In this document: in pieces, positions 7,375-14,264 of the stretch
Position numbering within the stretch: the first letter of the stretch is position 1
How the letters are laid out: every line of letters starts with the position of its first letter
Source of the DNA: DATMGU01 sp035555315
Lineage (GTDB): Bacteria; Pseudomonadota; Alphaproteobacteria; ATCC43930; CGMCC-115725
Direction: 5' to 3'
DNA: 16,829 nt
Assembly (NCBI GenBank): GCA_035555315.1
Contig: DATMGU010000050.1
Span: 1-16,829, forward strand
Notes under the pieces: model-generated
Database searches by the model: none
What the model was told of the DNA's origin: nothing
The model's input: the letters and a program-made list of their open reading frames with translations, nothing else
Made by a program: the position numbers and the translations under genes

Positions 7375-7384
7375 GGGATAGGCG

Positions 7385-8755
7385 ATGAGTGACGTCGAAA
7401 CCTATCTGAGCGGACGGCACGACGAGATTCTGACCGACCTCGTGGCCCTCGCCCGTATCCCCAGCGTCTCGACCGATCCGGCGTTCGTCGACGGCATCAG
7501 AGCCGGTGCCGAGTGGGTAGCGGCCAAGATGCGGGCCGTCGGGCTCGAAGGGGTGGCAGTGCGCGAGACCGGCGGCCATCCCTGCGTCACGGGCCATTGG
7601 CTGCATGCCGCCGGCGCCCCGACCATCCTGATCTACGGCCATTACGACGTGCAGCCGGCCGATCCGGTCGAGAAATGGGTGACGCCCGCGTTCGAGCCGA
7701 CCGTGCGCGACGGCCGCCTCTACGCGCGCGGCGTGTCCGACGACAAGGGGCCGATGCTGATCCCGCTCTGGGTGGCGCAAGCCTTTCTCACCACGGAAGG
7801 GCGCCTGCCGATCAACGTCAAATTCCTGATCGAAGGCGAGGAGGAAGTCGGCAGCGCCCATCTCCCGAGCTTCGTCGAACGCCACGCCGCGGAGCTCGAT
7901 GCCGATTTCGTTTTGTCCGCCGACGGGGCGATGTGGCGCGCCGACCTGCCGACCGTGACGGTGGCAAGCCGCGGCATATGCACAGTCGAGGCGACGCTGA
8001 CCGGTGCCGCCAAGGACCTGCATTCCGGCCGGCACGGCGGCTCGGCGCCCAATCCGCTCACCGGCCTCGCCCGCCTGGTCGCCACCCTGCATGACGAGAC
8101 GGGCGCCGTCGCGGTCGCCGGTTTTCACGACGGCGTCACCCCGATCGGCAATGCCGCCCGGGTCGGGCTCGCCGGGATTCCGTTCGACGAGCGTGCCTAT
8201 CTCGACGAGATCGGGGCCGAGGGCCCCGGCGGCGAGGACGGCCTGCCGCTGCTGGAACGGCAATGGACCCACCCGACCCTGGAACTGAACGGCCTCTGGG
8301 GCGGCTATACCGGCCCCGGCAGCAAAACGGTGATTCCGTCCGAGGCGCATGTGAAGATCTCGTGCCGGCTCGTCCCGGGGCAGGAGCCCGAGGCTGTGCA
8401 GCAGGCCATCCGGCACCACCTGGAGGCGCACTGCCCGCCGTCGTTCCGGCTTGCGGTCACCTTGCCCGACCACCTCTCGCGCGCTTACGCGATCCGCGAC
8501 GACCATCCCGCCCTCGCCTTGGCGGAAGATATTCTGGAGGAAGTGCTCGGCCGGCGCCCGCTCCGGGTGCGCATGGGGGCCACGATCCCGATCGGCGAGA
8601 CCTTCGAGCGGGTGTTGGGCATCGATACTATCTTCTTCTCGTTCTCCACCGCCGACGAAGACTATCACGCGCCCAACGAGTTCTTCCGGCTGTCCAGCCT
8701 TTCGAACGGATTGATCGCCTGGGCACGCTATTGGCAGCGGCTCGGGTCCCTGTAG
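7385..8755 (+). CDS. M20-family metallopeptidase (dipeptidase-like)
   Basis: A 456-aa zinc hydrolase of the M20 dipeptidase branch (cytosolic nonspecific dipeptidase / Dug1-like), which cleaves dipeptides or N-acyl amino acids. Metal and catalytic motifs are in order: YGHYDVQP (84-91; H86 metal, D88), GVSDDKGP (116-123; bridging Asp at 119), EGEEEVGS (150-157; general-base and metal Glu), SADG (178-181; D180 metal), DLHSG (211-215; H213 in the lid domain) and DYHAPNE with terminal metal ligand H428. No signal peptide is seen, so it is cytoplasmic. It begins ten bases after the SDR stop, with GGGATAGG upstream. As last gene of the operon it probably hydrolyses the linear amide released by the creatininase-like enzyme; that link is inference. 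Confidence 0.94.
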   Translation: MSDVETYLSGRHDEILTDLVALARIPSVSTDPAFVDGIRAGAEWVAAKMRAVGLEGVAVRETGGHPCVTGHWLHAAGAPTILIYGHYDVQPADPVEKWVTPAFEPTVRDGRLYARGVSDDKGPMLIPLWVAQAFLTTEGRLPINVKFLIEGEEEVGSAHLPSFVERHAAELDADFVLSADGAMWRADLPTVTVASRGICTVEATLTGAAKDLHSGRHGGSAPNPLTGLARLVATLHDETGAVAVAGFHDGVTPIGNAARVGLAGIPFDERAYLDEIGAEGPGGEDGLPLLERQWTHPTLELNGLWGGYTGPGSKTVIPSEAHVKISCRLVPGQEPEAVQQAIRHHLEAHCPPSFRLAVTLPDHLSRAYAIRDDHPALALAEDILEEVLGRRPLRVRMGATIPIGETFERVLGIDTIFFSFSTADEDYHAPNEFFRLSSLSNGLIAWARYWQRLGSL

Positions 8756-8777
8756 TCTTACCGGATCGCCGAAGGAT

Positions 8778-8793
8778 ATCCGATCAATCGGAT
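8778..8793. terminator. 16-bp palindrome after the M20 gene, possible terminator or operator
   Basis: ATCCGAT-CA-ATCGGAT is a perfect 7-bp dyad with a 2-bp centre, 22 bp after the M20 stop codon and in the gap between convergent genes. There is no T-run on either side. The 2-nt centre is too tight for an ideal RNA hairpin, so a protein-binding site is equally possible. Confidence 0.3.
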
Positions 8794-8876
8794 CGGGGAG
8801 TTGATGCCATGGTCCACACGCTGCGTCACGAACGTGGAAACATGACCTCCCCGGGAGGCGCTCCAACGCACCCCTC

Positions 8877-9689
8877 TTATGGTTTTCTGGTCTCGGCAAA
8901 AGGCACCTGCGCGAACTTGATGTGCATCGTCCGGAGCGCCTCCTTGCCCCGGATCGTCACGTCGGTGGTCAACTGGAACTGATCCCGGCTTTCTTTCACA
9001 TAGGCTTTCACCCGATAGAGCGTGCCCCAGGGCTTTTCCGAGACAGTGGCCTTCACCGCGGTCTCCGGCTTGAGATAGGGGCTGGACTGCGCGACCTCGA
9101 TCAGGCGCCGCCGCACCGCCGCGGCGTCATGATCGGCGTTGAGATGGAATTGGGCGACGCAGAGGAGGCTGCGGCTGCCGCTGGTCGCGTTCGAGATGCT
9201 CTTCGACCAGAGGCGCGAATGCGGCACGATCACTTCGGTATCGTCCACCGTCACGATGTGCACAGCGCGGACCCCGATCGCCTTGACCTCGCCGTAGGTT
9301 CCATCGACCTCGATCCAATCGCCGGGCTGATAGGTGCCCTCCATGATCGTAACCAGCCCGGCGATCAGGCAACTGCCGTAGTCCTTGAGTGCGAAGGCGA
9401 GCCCCAGGCCGATGCTGGCAATCAGCGCCACGGCATTGCGGAAGCTCGGCTCGACCAGCAACGGCATGATCAGGGCGATCGTGCCGATCTCGATCACCAG
9501 CCGCGCCTTCGGCGCCCATCTCAGAATGGCGAGACGCAAGCGCGTCGGCCCGCTTTCGGCCGCGCGGTTGATCGCCCAGCGCGCGGCGAGGACGAGAAGA
9601 CGACCTCCGATGATGATCGCGAGCACCGCGATCAGGTCGTTCCAGTCGAGATCGCGCAGAAAGCCGATTGTGCGAGCGTCTTCAGTCAT
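8877..9689 (-). CDS. MscS-family mechanosensitive ion channel
   Basis: A 270-aa small-conductance mechanosensitive channel protein of the inner membrane, expected to release solutes on osmotic downshock. Hydrophobic segments lie at about 18-40, 63-79 and 86-116. The last is the Gly/Ala-rich pore helix (SIGLGLAFALKDYGSCLIAG). It is followed by the beta-domain signature QPGDWIEVDGTYGEV (121-135) and VIVPHSRLWSKSISN (153-167). A C-terminal alpha/beta domain follows. I chose the ATG at 9689 for its AAGGA eight bases upstream; a longer frame to 9791 would overlap the upstream gene and add a low-complexity leader. It lies 73 bp downstream of the small secreted-protein gene on the same strand, with no clear terminator between, so it may be co-transcribed with the CsgG locus. 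Confidence 0.92.
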   Translation of the reverse strand: MTEDARTIGFLRDLDWNDLIAVLAIIIGGRLLVLAARWAINRAAESGPTRLRLAILRWAPKARLVIEIGTIALIMPLLVEPSFRNAVALIASIGLGLAFALKDYGSCLIAGLVTIMEGTYQPGDWIEVDGTYGEVKAIGVRAVHIVTVDDTEVIVPHSRLWSKSISNATSGSRSLLCVAQFHLNADHDAAAVRRRLIEVAQSSPYLKPETAVKATVSEKPWGTLYRVKAYVKESRDQFQLTTDVTIRGKEALRTMHIKFAQVPFAETRKP

Positions 9690-9762
9690 GACCGATGTCC
9701 TTTGGCCGGGCGCCGACTGAGGCGACGCCGGCGTGCCGCGACCATGCTTGCGGGATGAGCCT

Positions 9763-10176
9763 CTACTTGATGGTGCCGATATCGACGGCATCCCCAGTCG
9801 CGGCGACGGCCGTGCCGTCTACCTTGCCTCGATTGGCCTGTTCGGTTTCGATCGCCACATCCGCGGTCCCGCCATCGCCGACGACGATCGTTATGACGTT
9901 CATGTTGGCAATGGAACTGACGTTCGCGCCGGTTCCGGCCCCCGCTACGCCACCGGACGCCGTACCGCTGGTCGCGCTCGATGTCGTGGCCGGCGTGTTC
10001 GATTGGCTCATTTGCTCGACCTGCCACATCGTGCTGGCACGGGCGGTAGCGGCCGCGCTGCCGCGGACTTTGAAGCCCCAAGGCTCGTGGTTGCGGAATT
10101 CACCGGCCATGACCACGCCGCCACACAGGGCCTGCGCGGCAACCGCCAACAGCATCAATCCAATTTGGCTTTTCAT
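9763..10176 (-). CDS. Small secreted protein, HfaA-like candidate CsgG client
   Basis: A 137-aa protein with a clear Sec signal peptide (MKSQ, hydrophobic core 6-22, probable cleavage near VMA-G at 24/25). The mature part starts with a short polar segment (EFRNHEPWGFKVRG), passes through a Ser/Thr/Gly/Ala-rich linker (about 57-85) and ends in a strand-rich segment (ANVSSIANMNVITIVVG, then VAIETEQANRGKVDGTA). The size, signal peptide, alternating-residue C-terminus and place in a CsgG operon recall Caulobacter HfaA, a surface-anchored amyloid-like holdfast protein. I cannot confirm homology from memory, and no curlin Q/N repeats are seen. The ATG at 10176 has AAGGA upstream. It is third in the operon, after a strong hairpin that separates it from the second gene. 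Role inferred: an exported surface or fibre subunit. Confidence 0.7.
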   Translation of the reverse strand: MKSQIGLMLLAVAAQALCGGVVMAGEFRNHEPWGFKVRGSAAATARASTMWQVEQMSQSNTPATTSSATSGTASGGVAGAGTGANVSSIANMNVITIVVGDGGTADVAIETEQANRGKVDGTAVAATGDAVDIGTIK

Positions 10177-10200
10177 CGTTTTTGGTCCTTACGAGAAAGA

Positions 10201-10234
10201 GCCTCCGCCGGACGGCTTGGCGTCCAGCGGAGGC
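10201..10234 (-). promoter_or_regulatory. Strong intercistronic hairpin in the CsgG operon
   Basis: A 14-bp stem with one internal mismatch (left arm 10201-10214, right arm 10221-10234, 6-nt loop) lies in the 65-bp gap between the stop of the 287-aa gene and the start of the 137-aa gene. On the minus strand it is followed by CTCTTTCTCG, a poor T-run. It could be a partial terminator or an mRNA-stabilising structure that sets the relative expression of the two secreted proteins. Confidence 0.55.
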
Positions 10235-10241
10235 AAAGAAG

Positions 10242-11105
10242 TTATTGCGGCGAGGCGAGCGGACCGATCCGGGTCGTACTCGTGTTGAGATTGCCGATCG
10301 CCGTCGTCTTGGCACTCGACAGCGGCCGGTCGATCGCCCCGAGATTGCCGTATCCGGAAATCTCCACGCCGCTGACCGCTTGGCCCGTCACATTGCCGAT
10401 GCTGAGCTGGGTCGTATCGCTGGTCATCAACCCATTGGTGACGAAGCCCGCCGACGGATCGACGCCGAGCACCGGATCGGTGACCAGCGGCTCGGCACGC
10501 GGGGCGGCCAGTTCCAGGCTGATGCTGTTGCTGACGGCGCGGGATTCGGCCGATGCCGTCGCATTCGTCACGCCGACGGCGCGGGCACTCGCCGTCGTCT
10601 CGTGCGGCGTAAGAACACCACTTGCCACGTCGCCGATCAGCTTGTCGGCATAGGCGTGGCCGCCGTTGGTCGCCGTCGGAGCGATCGCGCCGGGCGCGGC
10701 TACCGCCGCCGGATCGACGCCACCGACATGGAACTGACCGATATTGGCCGTCAGCGGCACCTCGCTGGCGCCGGAATAGACGTTGGCGTAACCGGCGGCG
10801 CCAACCTCGACATGGCCGAGCTCGGCGGTGCCGTCAAGCGGCGGCACCGCCGTCGCAGAGGGCGCCACGATCGCCGTTCCGTCGGCGTCGGCGTTGACGT
10901 TACCCAGATAGATCTGCTTGCTCTCGACCGTCATATCGCCGGTCGGAGCGGCCGTCAGGGATGACGTGCTTGTGCTGGTCTTGGTATCGGTCCGAGATAG
11001 ATCCCAGGTCCAGTTGGTGGAGTCGAAGGCTAGGACGGATGTCGACGTCAAGCCGAGATAGAGGGCGGTGACGGCGACTCCTGAAAGTAGATGACGAGAT
11101 TTCAT
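10242..11105 (-). CDS. Secreted repetitive beta-rich protein, HfaD-like candidate CsgG client
   Basis: A 287-aa protein with a Sec signal peptide (MKSRHLL, hydrophobic core, likely cleavage at VLA-F, residues 26/27). The mature chain has no Cys, is rich in Ala, Gly, Ser, Thr and Val, and carries loosely repeated segments with G-N-V or I-G motifs: IYLGNVNADADGTAIV (65-80), HVEVGAAGYANVYSG (98-112), NIGQFHVGGVD (121-131), LIGDVASG (156-163), LSIGNVTGQAVSGVEISG (234-251) and AIGNLN (269-274). This looks like a beta-solenoid or amyloid-like surface protein. The ATG lies 2 bp after the csgG stop, with AGGAGA inside the end of csgG, so the two are tightly coupled. By position and character it resembles HfaD of the Caulobacter holdfast-anchor operon; direct homology is not shown. 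It is expected to be exported through the CsgG pore. Confidence 0.7.
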   Translation of the reverse strand: MKSRHLLSGVAVTALYLGLTSTSVLAFDSTNWTWDLSRTDTKTSTSTSSLTAAPTGDMTVESKQIYLGNVNADADGTAIVAPSATAVPPLDGTAELGHVEVGAAGYANVYSGASEVPLTANIGQFHVGGVDPAAVAAPGAIAPTATNGGHAYADKLIGDVASGVLTPHETTASARAVGVTNATASAESRAVSNSISLELAAPRAEPLVTDPVLGVDPSAGFVTNGLMTSDTTQLSIGNVTGQAVSGVEISGYGNLGAIDRPLSSAKTTAIGNLNTSTTRIGPLASPQ

Positions 11106-11107
11106 GA

Positions 11108-11977
11108 CTATTCTCCTTGATCGATGGTCGTGAGGGGTTTGCGAGCCATTGTTCCGTCCACGACCAGCCGGCATTCGCGGCTGGCGGGAAGGCCCAGGAA
11201 GTCCGTCATGACCTGATGGACGGCCATTTCCGCGACGGAGCGGACGCCGAGCTGCAATGGCTCGTTTCGGATTTGCCCGGCGTCCAATTCGACGAGGGTC
11301 GCGTCGAAGAAGCGGAAGATGTTCGCTTCGACCTCGCGCCCGATGATTTGTTTTTGGAGGCTGCTGACGTAGACGACGTCGAGCGTGCGCGAGGAGATCA
11401 CGCGCAGGTCGAGCGCGACGTTGACGACGACGCCCTTGACCCCAGCGCCGATGCCGTAGACCCACAGGCCCGCGCCGTCGCTCACGATGTTGTAGTTGAG
11501 CTCGGTCAGCGCGCCGACGACGACGAAGTCGCTGCCGCGCATGGCACCGGCCTGCAACGGCTCGCCGACCAGCTTGCCTTTGCGGAAGTTGAGTTCCTGG
11601 TTGGCGACGCGCAGGTCGAGCCGTTCGACCAGGCGTACCTTGCCGGTCTTGAAGAAGGCGCTCATCACCATCTCGCTGGCGCCCTGACTCAACGCATAGC
11701 CGCGCTCGTTGGTATTGAGCTGGCCCGTCTTGTCGGCGATCTCGCCGACTGCGATCACCGGCAGATGATCCCCGGACTTACCGGCGAGAGCCGACAGGCA
11801 GCGCGAATAGGGTGTGTCGTTCGTGGTGACGGGAAACCGCCAGCTCGGCTCCATGCCGGCGGGCGTCTCGGCGATCGGCAGGGCCGCGCAACCGGAGAGC
11901 GTGAAGGCGACGGCACAGGCGGTGGCGAGCGGGCCGCGACGCCGACGGGGTGGGGTGGGAGGTGCTTGGGTCATCAT
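11108..11977 (-). CDS. csgG: CsgG-family outer-membrane secretion lipoprotein (HfaB-like)
   Basis: A 289-aa CsgG-family protein; CsgG forms a nonameric outer-membrane pore that exports unfolded amyloid subunits, and the Caulobacter homologue is HfaB. An Arg-rich n-region and hydrophobic stretch lead to a lipobox LSGC with Cys30. Domain matches recalled from E. coli CsgG include IADKTGQ (80-86), GASEMVMSAFFKTGKVRLVE (99-118, like the SATAMLV region), GSDFVVVGALTELNYNI (148-164), GIGAGVKG (175-182, like FGIGADTQ), VNVALDLRV (185-193), EVEANIFRFF (215-224, like EVQAGVFRFI) and NEPLQLGVRSVAE (238-250). Cys60 and Cys269 could form an extra disulfide. I chose the ATG at 11977/11974; a start at 12040 adds a basic leader and spoils the signal peptide. 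No CsgE or CsgF is visible. It is the first gene of a minus-strand operon and divergent from the REC-EAL gene. Confidence 0.93.
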   Translation of the reverse strand: MMTQAPPTPPRRRRGPLATACAVAFTLSGCAALPIAETPAGMEPSWRFPVTTNDTPYSRCLSALAGKSGDHLPVIAVGEIADKTGQLNTNERGYALSQGASEMVMSAFFKTGKVRLVERLDLRVANQELNFRKGKLVGEPLQAGAMRGSDFVVVGALTELNYNIVSDGAGLWVYGIGAGVKGVVVNVALDLRVISSRTLDVVYVSSLQKQIIGREVEANIFRFFDATLVELDAGQIRNEPLQLGVRSVAEMAVHQVMTDFLGLPASRECRLVVDGTMARKPLTTIDQGE

Positions 11978-12043
11978 GACCAGAGAATTGGCACGTCCTC
12001 GCCGCCTGCACTGTCCTCGATGCCACCACTTCGGCGGCATCTA

Positions 12044-12061
12044 CGCCGGATTGCGCCGGAT
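12044..12061. promoter_or_regulatory. Tandem CGCCGGAT repeat in the csgG / REC-EAL divergent promoter region
   Basis: The 163-bp spacer between the divergent csgG and REC-EAL genes contains CGCCGGAT twice (12044-12051 and 12054-12061), repeated with a 10-bp period, i.e. one helical turn. Nearby are CGGT-N4-ACCG (12062-12073) and a 6-bp dyad GATGCC / GGCATC (12019-12041). Tandem direct repeats at helical spacing are typical of response-regulator dimers, so this is a candidate site for the winged-helix regulator encoded next door. Confidence 0.35.
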
Positions 12062-12126
12062 CGGTGTCAACCGCCGCCGCAGCCATCTCAGAGCCGGGCA
12101 CAAGGGGCGAACCGCAGCCCCCCTTG

Positions 12127-12140
12127 GAAGGACGCTCCTT
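12127..12140 (+). promoter_or_regulatory. Shine-Dalgarno within a small hairpin before the REC-EAL start
   Basis: GGAAGGA precedes the ATG at 12141 and decides that start. AAGGA (12128-12132) can pair with TCCTT (12136-12140) across a 3-nt loop, which would hide the ribosome-binding site. A second dyad, CAAGGGG (12101-12107) / CCCCTTG (12120-12126), lies immediately upstream. Confidence 0.4.
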
Positions 12141-13319
12141 ATGACGCCACGCTCGAATGTCTTGATCCTCGATGATGATGTGGAGCTTCGTAGCCTCCTG
12201 GCCGAAGGGTTGCAGGACCATGGCCATGACTGCCGGATCGTCGCCGATCCCGCCGAGATCGATCCCGCGAACTGGCGCTGGGCCGGCGTTGTCATCGTCG
12301 ATCTTCAACTCGGCCATCGACAGGATGGCGCCAGCGTCCTGCGCCGAATGGTCGGTGTGCTGCCCCGACCACGCTTGGCCCTCGTCAGCGGCTTTGACGA
12401 CATGGTGCTGAATACAGCGGCTCGCGCCGCGAGCGATCTCGGCTACGAGGTCATCGATGCGATCCCCAAGCCAGTGGCAATCCACACCTTGGTCGAGCGC
12501 TTCGCGGGAGTGCGGCCTTCCGGCCGACGGAACGAGCCGTCCGAGATGATGCCCTTGAGCGCCGACCAATTGAGGAGCGCGCTCGATCGAGGGGAGATCG
12601 GCGCCGCCTTCCAGCCGAAGATCAATCTCCTGTCCGGCGCTTGCGTCGGCGTCGAGGTGCTCGCGCGATGGCAATCTACTGAGCTCGGTGCCGTGTCGCC
12701 GGCCAGCTTCATTCCGCTCGCTGAGGAGACTGGCTTGATCGATCGGCTGACCGACGACATCACGGAGCAGGCGCTCGCCGCCGCCGCCGCGTGGGCAGTG
12801 CAAGGCTGCTGCCCGACGCTCGCCATCAATCTCTCGGGATGCCTGCTCGACGATCCGGCCCTGGTCGACCGGCTCGAGGATCGGGTCGCTCGACACGGTT
12901 TGGCGTCGTCTCAGATCATCCTCGAGTTGACCGAAACGGTTGCCGTAGCCCTGCGCGGCCGGGCGCTGGAGACAGCGACGCGGCTGCGGCTTGCCGGATA
13001 CGGCCTGTCGCTCGACGATTTCGGGACGGGTGAGAACCGCTTCGAGCGGCTGATCGGACTGCCGCTGACCGAGCTGAAGCTCGACAAGCTATTCACCGAG
13101 GCGGTGGTGACGCCTCACGGGCTGCGCGTCGCGCGGGGCATTGTCGCTCTGGCCCATACACTCGGCATGACCTGCGTGGCGGAAGGTGTCGAGCATCCGG
13201 AACAGGCGAGAGTTTTGCGAGAAGTCGGCTGCGACTTGGGTCAGGGCTGGCACTTGGGCCGCCCGGTTCCCGCCGCGACCATCCTCACATTGCTGCCTGG
13301 CGCCGACATCGCACGTTAA
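12141..13319 (+). CDS. Response regulator with EAL output (REC-EAL), c-di-GMP phosphodiesterase
   Basis: A 392-aa two-domain protein. The N-terminal receiver domain (about 5-120) has the acidic pocket D11-D13, phosphoacceptor D54 (VIVDLQL), S83 and K110 (PKP). The C-terminal EAL domain (about 140-385) hydrolyses cyclic di-GMP. Its catalytic positions look intact: E172 (EVLARW, EVL for EAL), N230 (NLSG), E262/E265 (ELTET), D292-D293 (DDFGTG), K313, E348 (AEGVE) and Q368 (GQGWHLGRP). The layout is that of RocR and PvrR. I chose the ATG at 12141 for its GGAAGGA; the open frame extends upstream to 11814, but that would overlap csgG. First gene of a four-gene signalling operon divergent from csgG. 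By lowering c-di-GMP it would favour motility over attachment, so it is a plausible switch for the adjacent surface-protein export locus. Confidence 0.93.
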   Translation: MTPRSNVLILDDDVELRSLLAEGLQDHGHDCRIVADPAEIDPANWRWAGVVIVDLQLGHRQDGASVLRRMVGVLPRPRLALVSGFDDMVLNTAARAASDLGYEVIDAIPKPVAIHTLVERFAGVRPSGRRNEPSEMMPLSADQLRSALDRGEIGAAFQPKINLLSGACVGVEVLARWQSTELGAVSPASFIPLAEETGLIDRLTDDITEQALAAAAAWAVQGCCPTLAINLSGCLLDDPALVDRLEDRVARHGLASSQIILELTETVAVALRGRALETATRLRLAGYGLSLDDFGTGENRFERLIGLPLTELKLDKLFTEAVVTPHGLRVARGIVALAHTLGMTCVAEGVEHPEQARVLREVGCDLGQGWHLGRPVPAATILTLLPGADIAR

Positions 13320-13367
13320 GTTGCGATGTTACGTAAATTTTCACTTCTTTGGAGCATCCTCGGTTGG

Positions 13368-14264
13368 ATGCATCACATTCCCATTCTTGTGGTCGAAGAC
13401 GATCCCGATTGCGCAGCCGGTCTTTGCGAGGCTCTCGCCGATGCCGGCCATCCGAGCCTCTGGGCCGCGAGCCCGGCGGAGGCGTTGGCCGCGATCGGTC
13501 GCGACCAGCGGATCGGCATTGTCGTCCTCGATCTGCGCCTCCCGGAATTGGACGGCATCCAATTGCTCGCTCGGTTGAGGGAGGCCGTCGGCTGCCGAGG
13601 TGGCTCCCTTCAGGGCATTCTCTCTTCGGGCGCCGCGACCTCCTCCGATATCGACGGCGCGATGCGGTCGGGCGTGCTTGCCTTCGTGCCGAAGCCGGTC
13701 GATCGCATCGCATTGCTCAACGCCGTGGTCGACGCGGCTGAGCGCTATCGCGCCCGCGAGCGCGACCGATTGGCGCGCGCCAGCCTGGCCGAGCGGTGCC
13801 GCCAGCTCGAAGGCACGTTGACGGAAGTGGCCCAGGAGGTTGCCGAGCTCACCTTCCTGCCGCCTCGCGCACCGCGAGCTTCGACGGACGCGGTAGCGCC
13901 GGCGCCCAATCTGGATCGCGCGTGGCGGGAACTGCAATGTCGCCGCCTGCAGAGCGAGGCGCGACAGATGGATCGGCTGCTCGGGCGGCTGGCCATCGAC
14001 GGGGTGGAGTGGCGCGTCCTGCTCGCCCTGCTCGAAGCGGATCTGGGGCCGGGTGAAGTGCCAGTGACCAGCATCGCGCTGGCCTGCGGGACGAGCCCGA
14101 GCGCCGGGCTCCGACGCATCACGGCGCTTGAGGCGCGCGGTTTCGTCGAACGATGCGGCGATCCCGGGGATGGTCGGCGTGCATTGGTGCGGTTGACCGG
14201 CCCTGGCCGCCTTATCTGCCATGACGCAATCAAGTCGATTGCCGCATGGCGGGCCGCGGCATGA
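13368..14264 (+). CDS. Response regulator with MarR-like winged-helix output
   Basis: A 298-aa response regulator. The receiver domain (about 1-122) has D11-D12, phosphoacceptor D55 (VVLDLRLPELDG), S87 and K109 (PKP). A charged, probably coiled-coil segment (about 123-165) and a Pro/Ala linker follow. The C-terminal 80 residues (about 213-290) read as a MarR-type winged helix: LLALLEADLG, then IALACGTSPSAGLRRITALE as the helix-turn-helix, then GDGRRALVRLT as the wing, and a last helix. MarR outputs on receivers are uncommon. The start is uncertain: ATG 13368 puts the receiver at the usual distance from the N-terminus with a distant GGAG; ATG 13326 would add 14 residues and begin 6 bp after the REC-EAL stop, without a clear ribosome-binding site. 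Its TGA overlaps the ATG of the next gene. Confidence 0.88.
   Translation: MHHIPILVVEDDPDCAAGLCEALADAGHPSLWAASPAEALAAIGRDQRIGIVVLDLRLPELDGIQLLARLREAVGCRGGSLQGILSSGAATSSDIDGAMRSGVLAFVPKPVDRIALLNAVVDAAERYRARERDRLARASLAERCRQLEGTLTEVAQEVAELTFLPPRAPRASTDAVAPAPNLDRAWRELQCRRLQSEARQMDRLLGRLAIDGVEWRVLLALLEADLGPGEVPVTSIALACGTSPSAGLRRITALEARGFVERCGDPGDGRRALVRLTGPGRLICHDAIKSIAAWRAAA

Noticed and set aside
7154..8899. 581-codon minus-strand frame opposite the M20 gene
   Set aside because: The M20 metal motifs are all on the plus strand; this frame has no recognisable domain.
9690..9791. Longer start for the MscS gene
   Set aside because: It overlaps the end of the upstream secreted-protein gene and adds a low-complexity leader; AAGGA supports 9689.
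10242..11105. True curlin (CsgA/CsgB) identity for the secreted proteins
   Set aside because: The regular Q-N-containing curlin repeats are absent; only loose G-N-V/I-G repeats are present.
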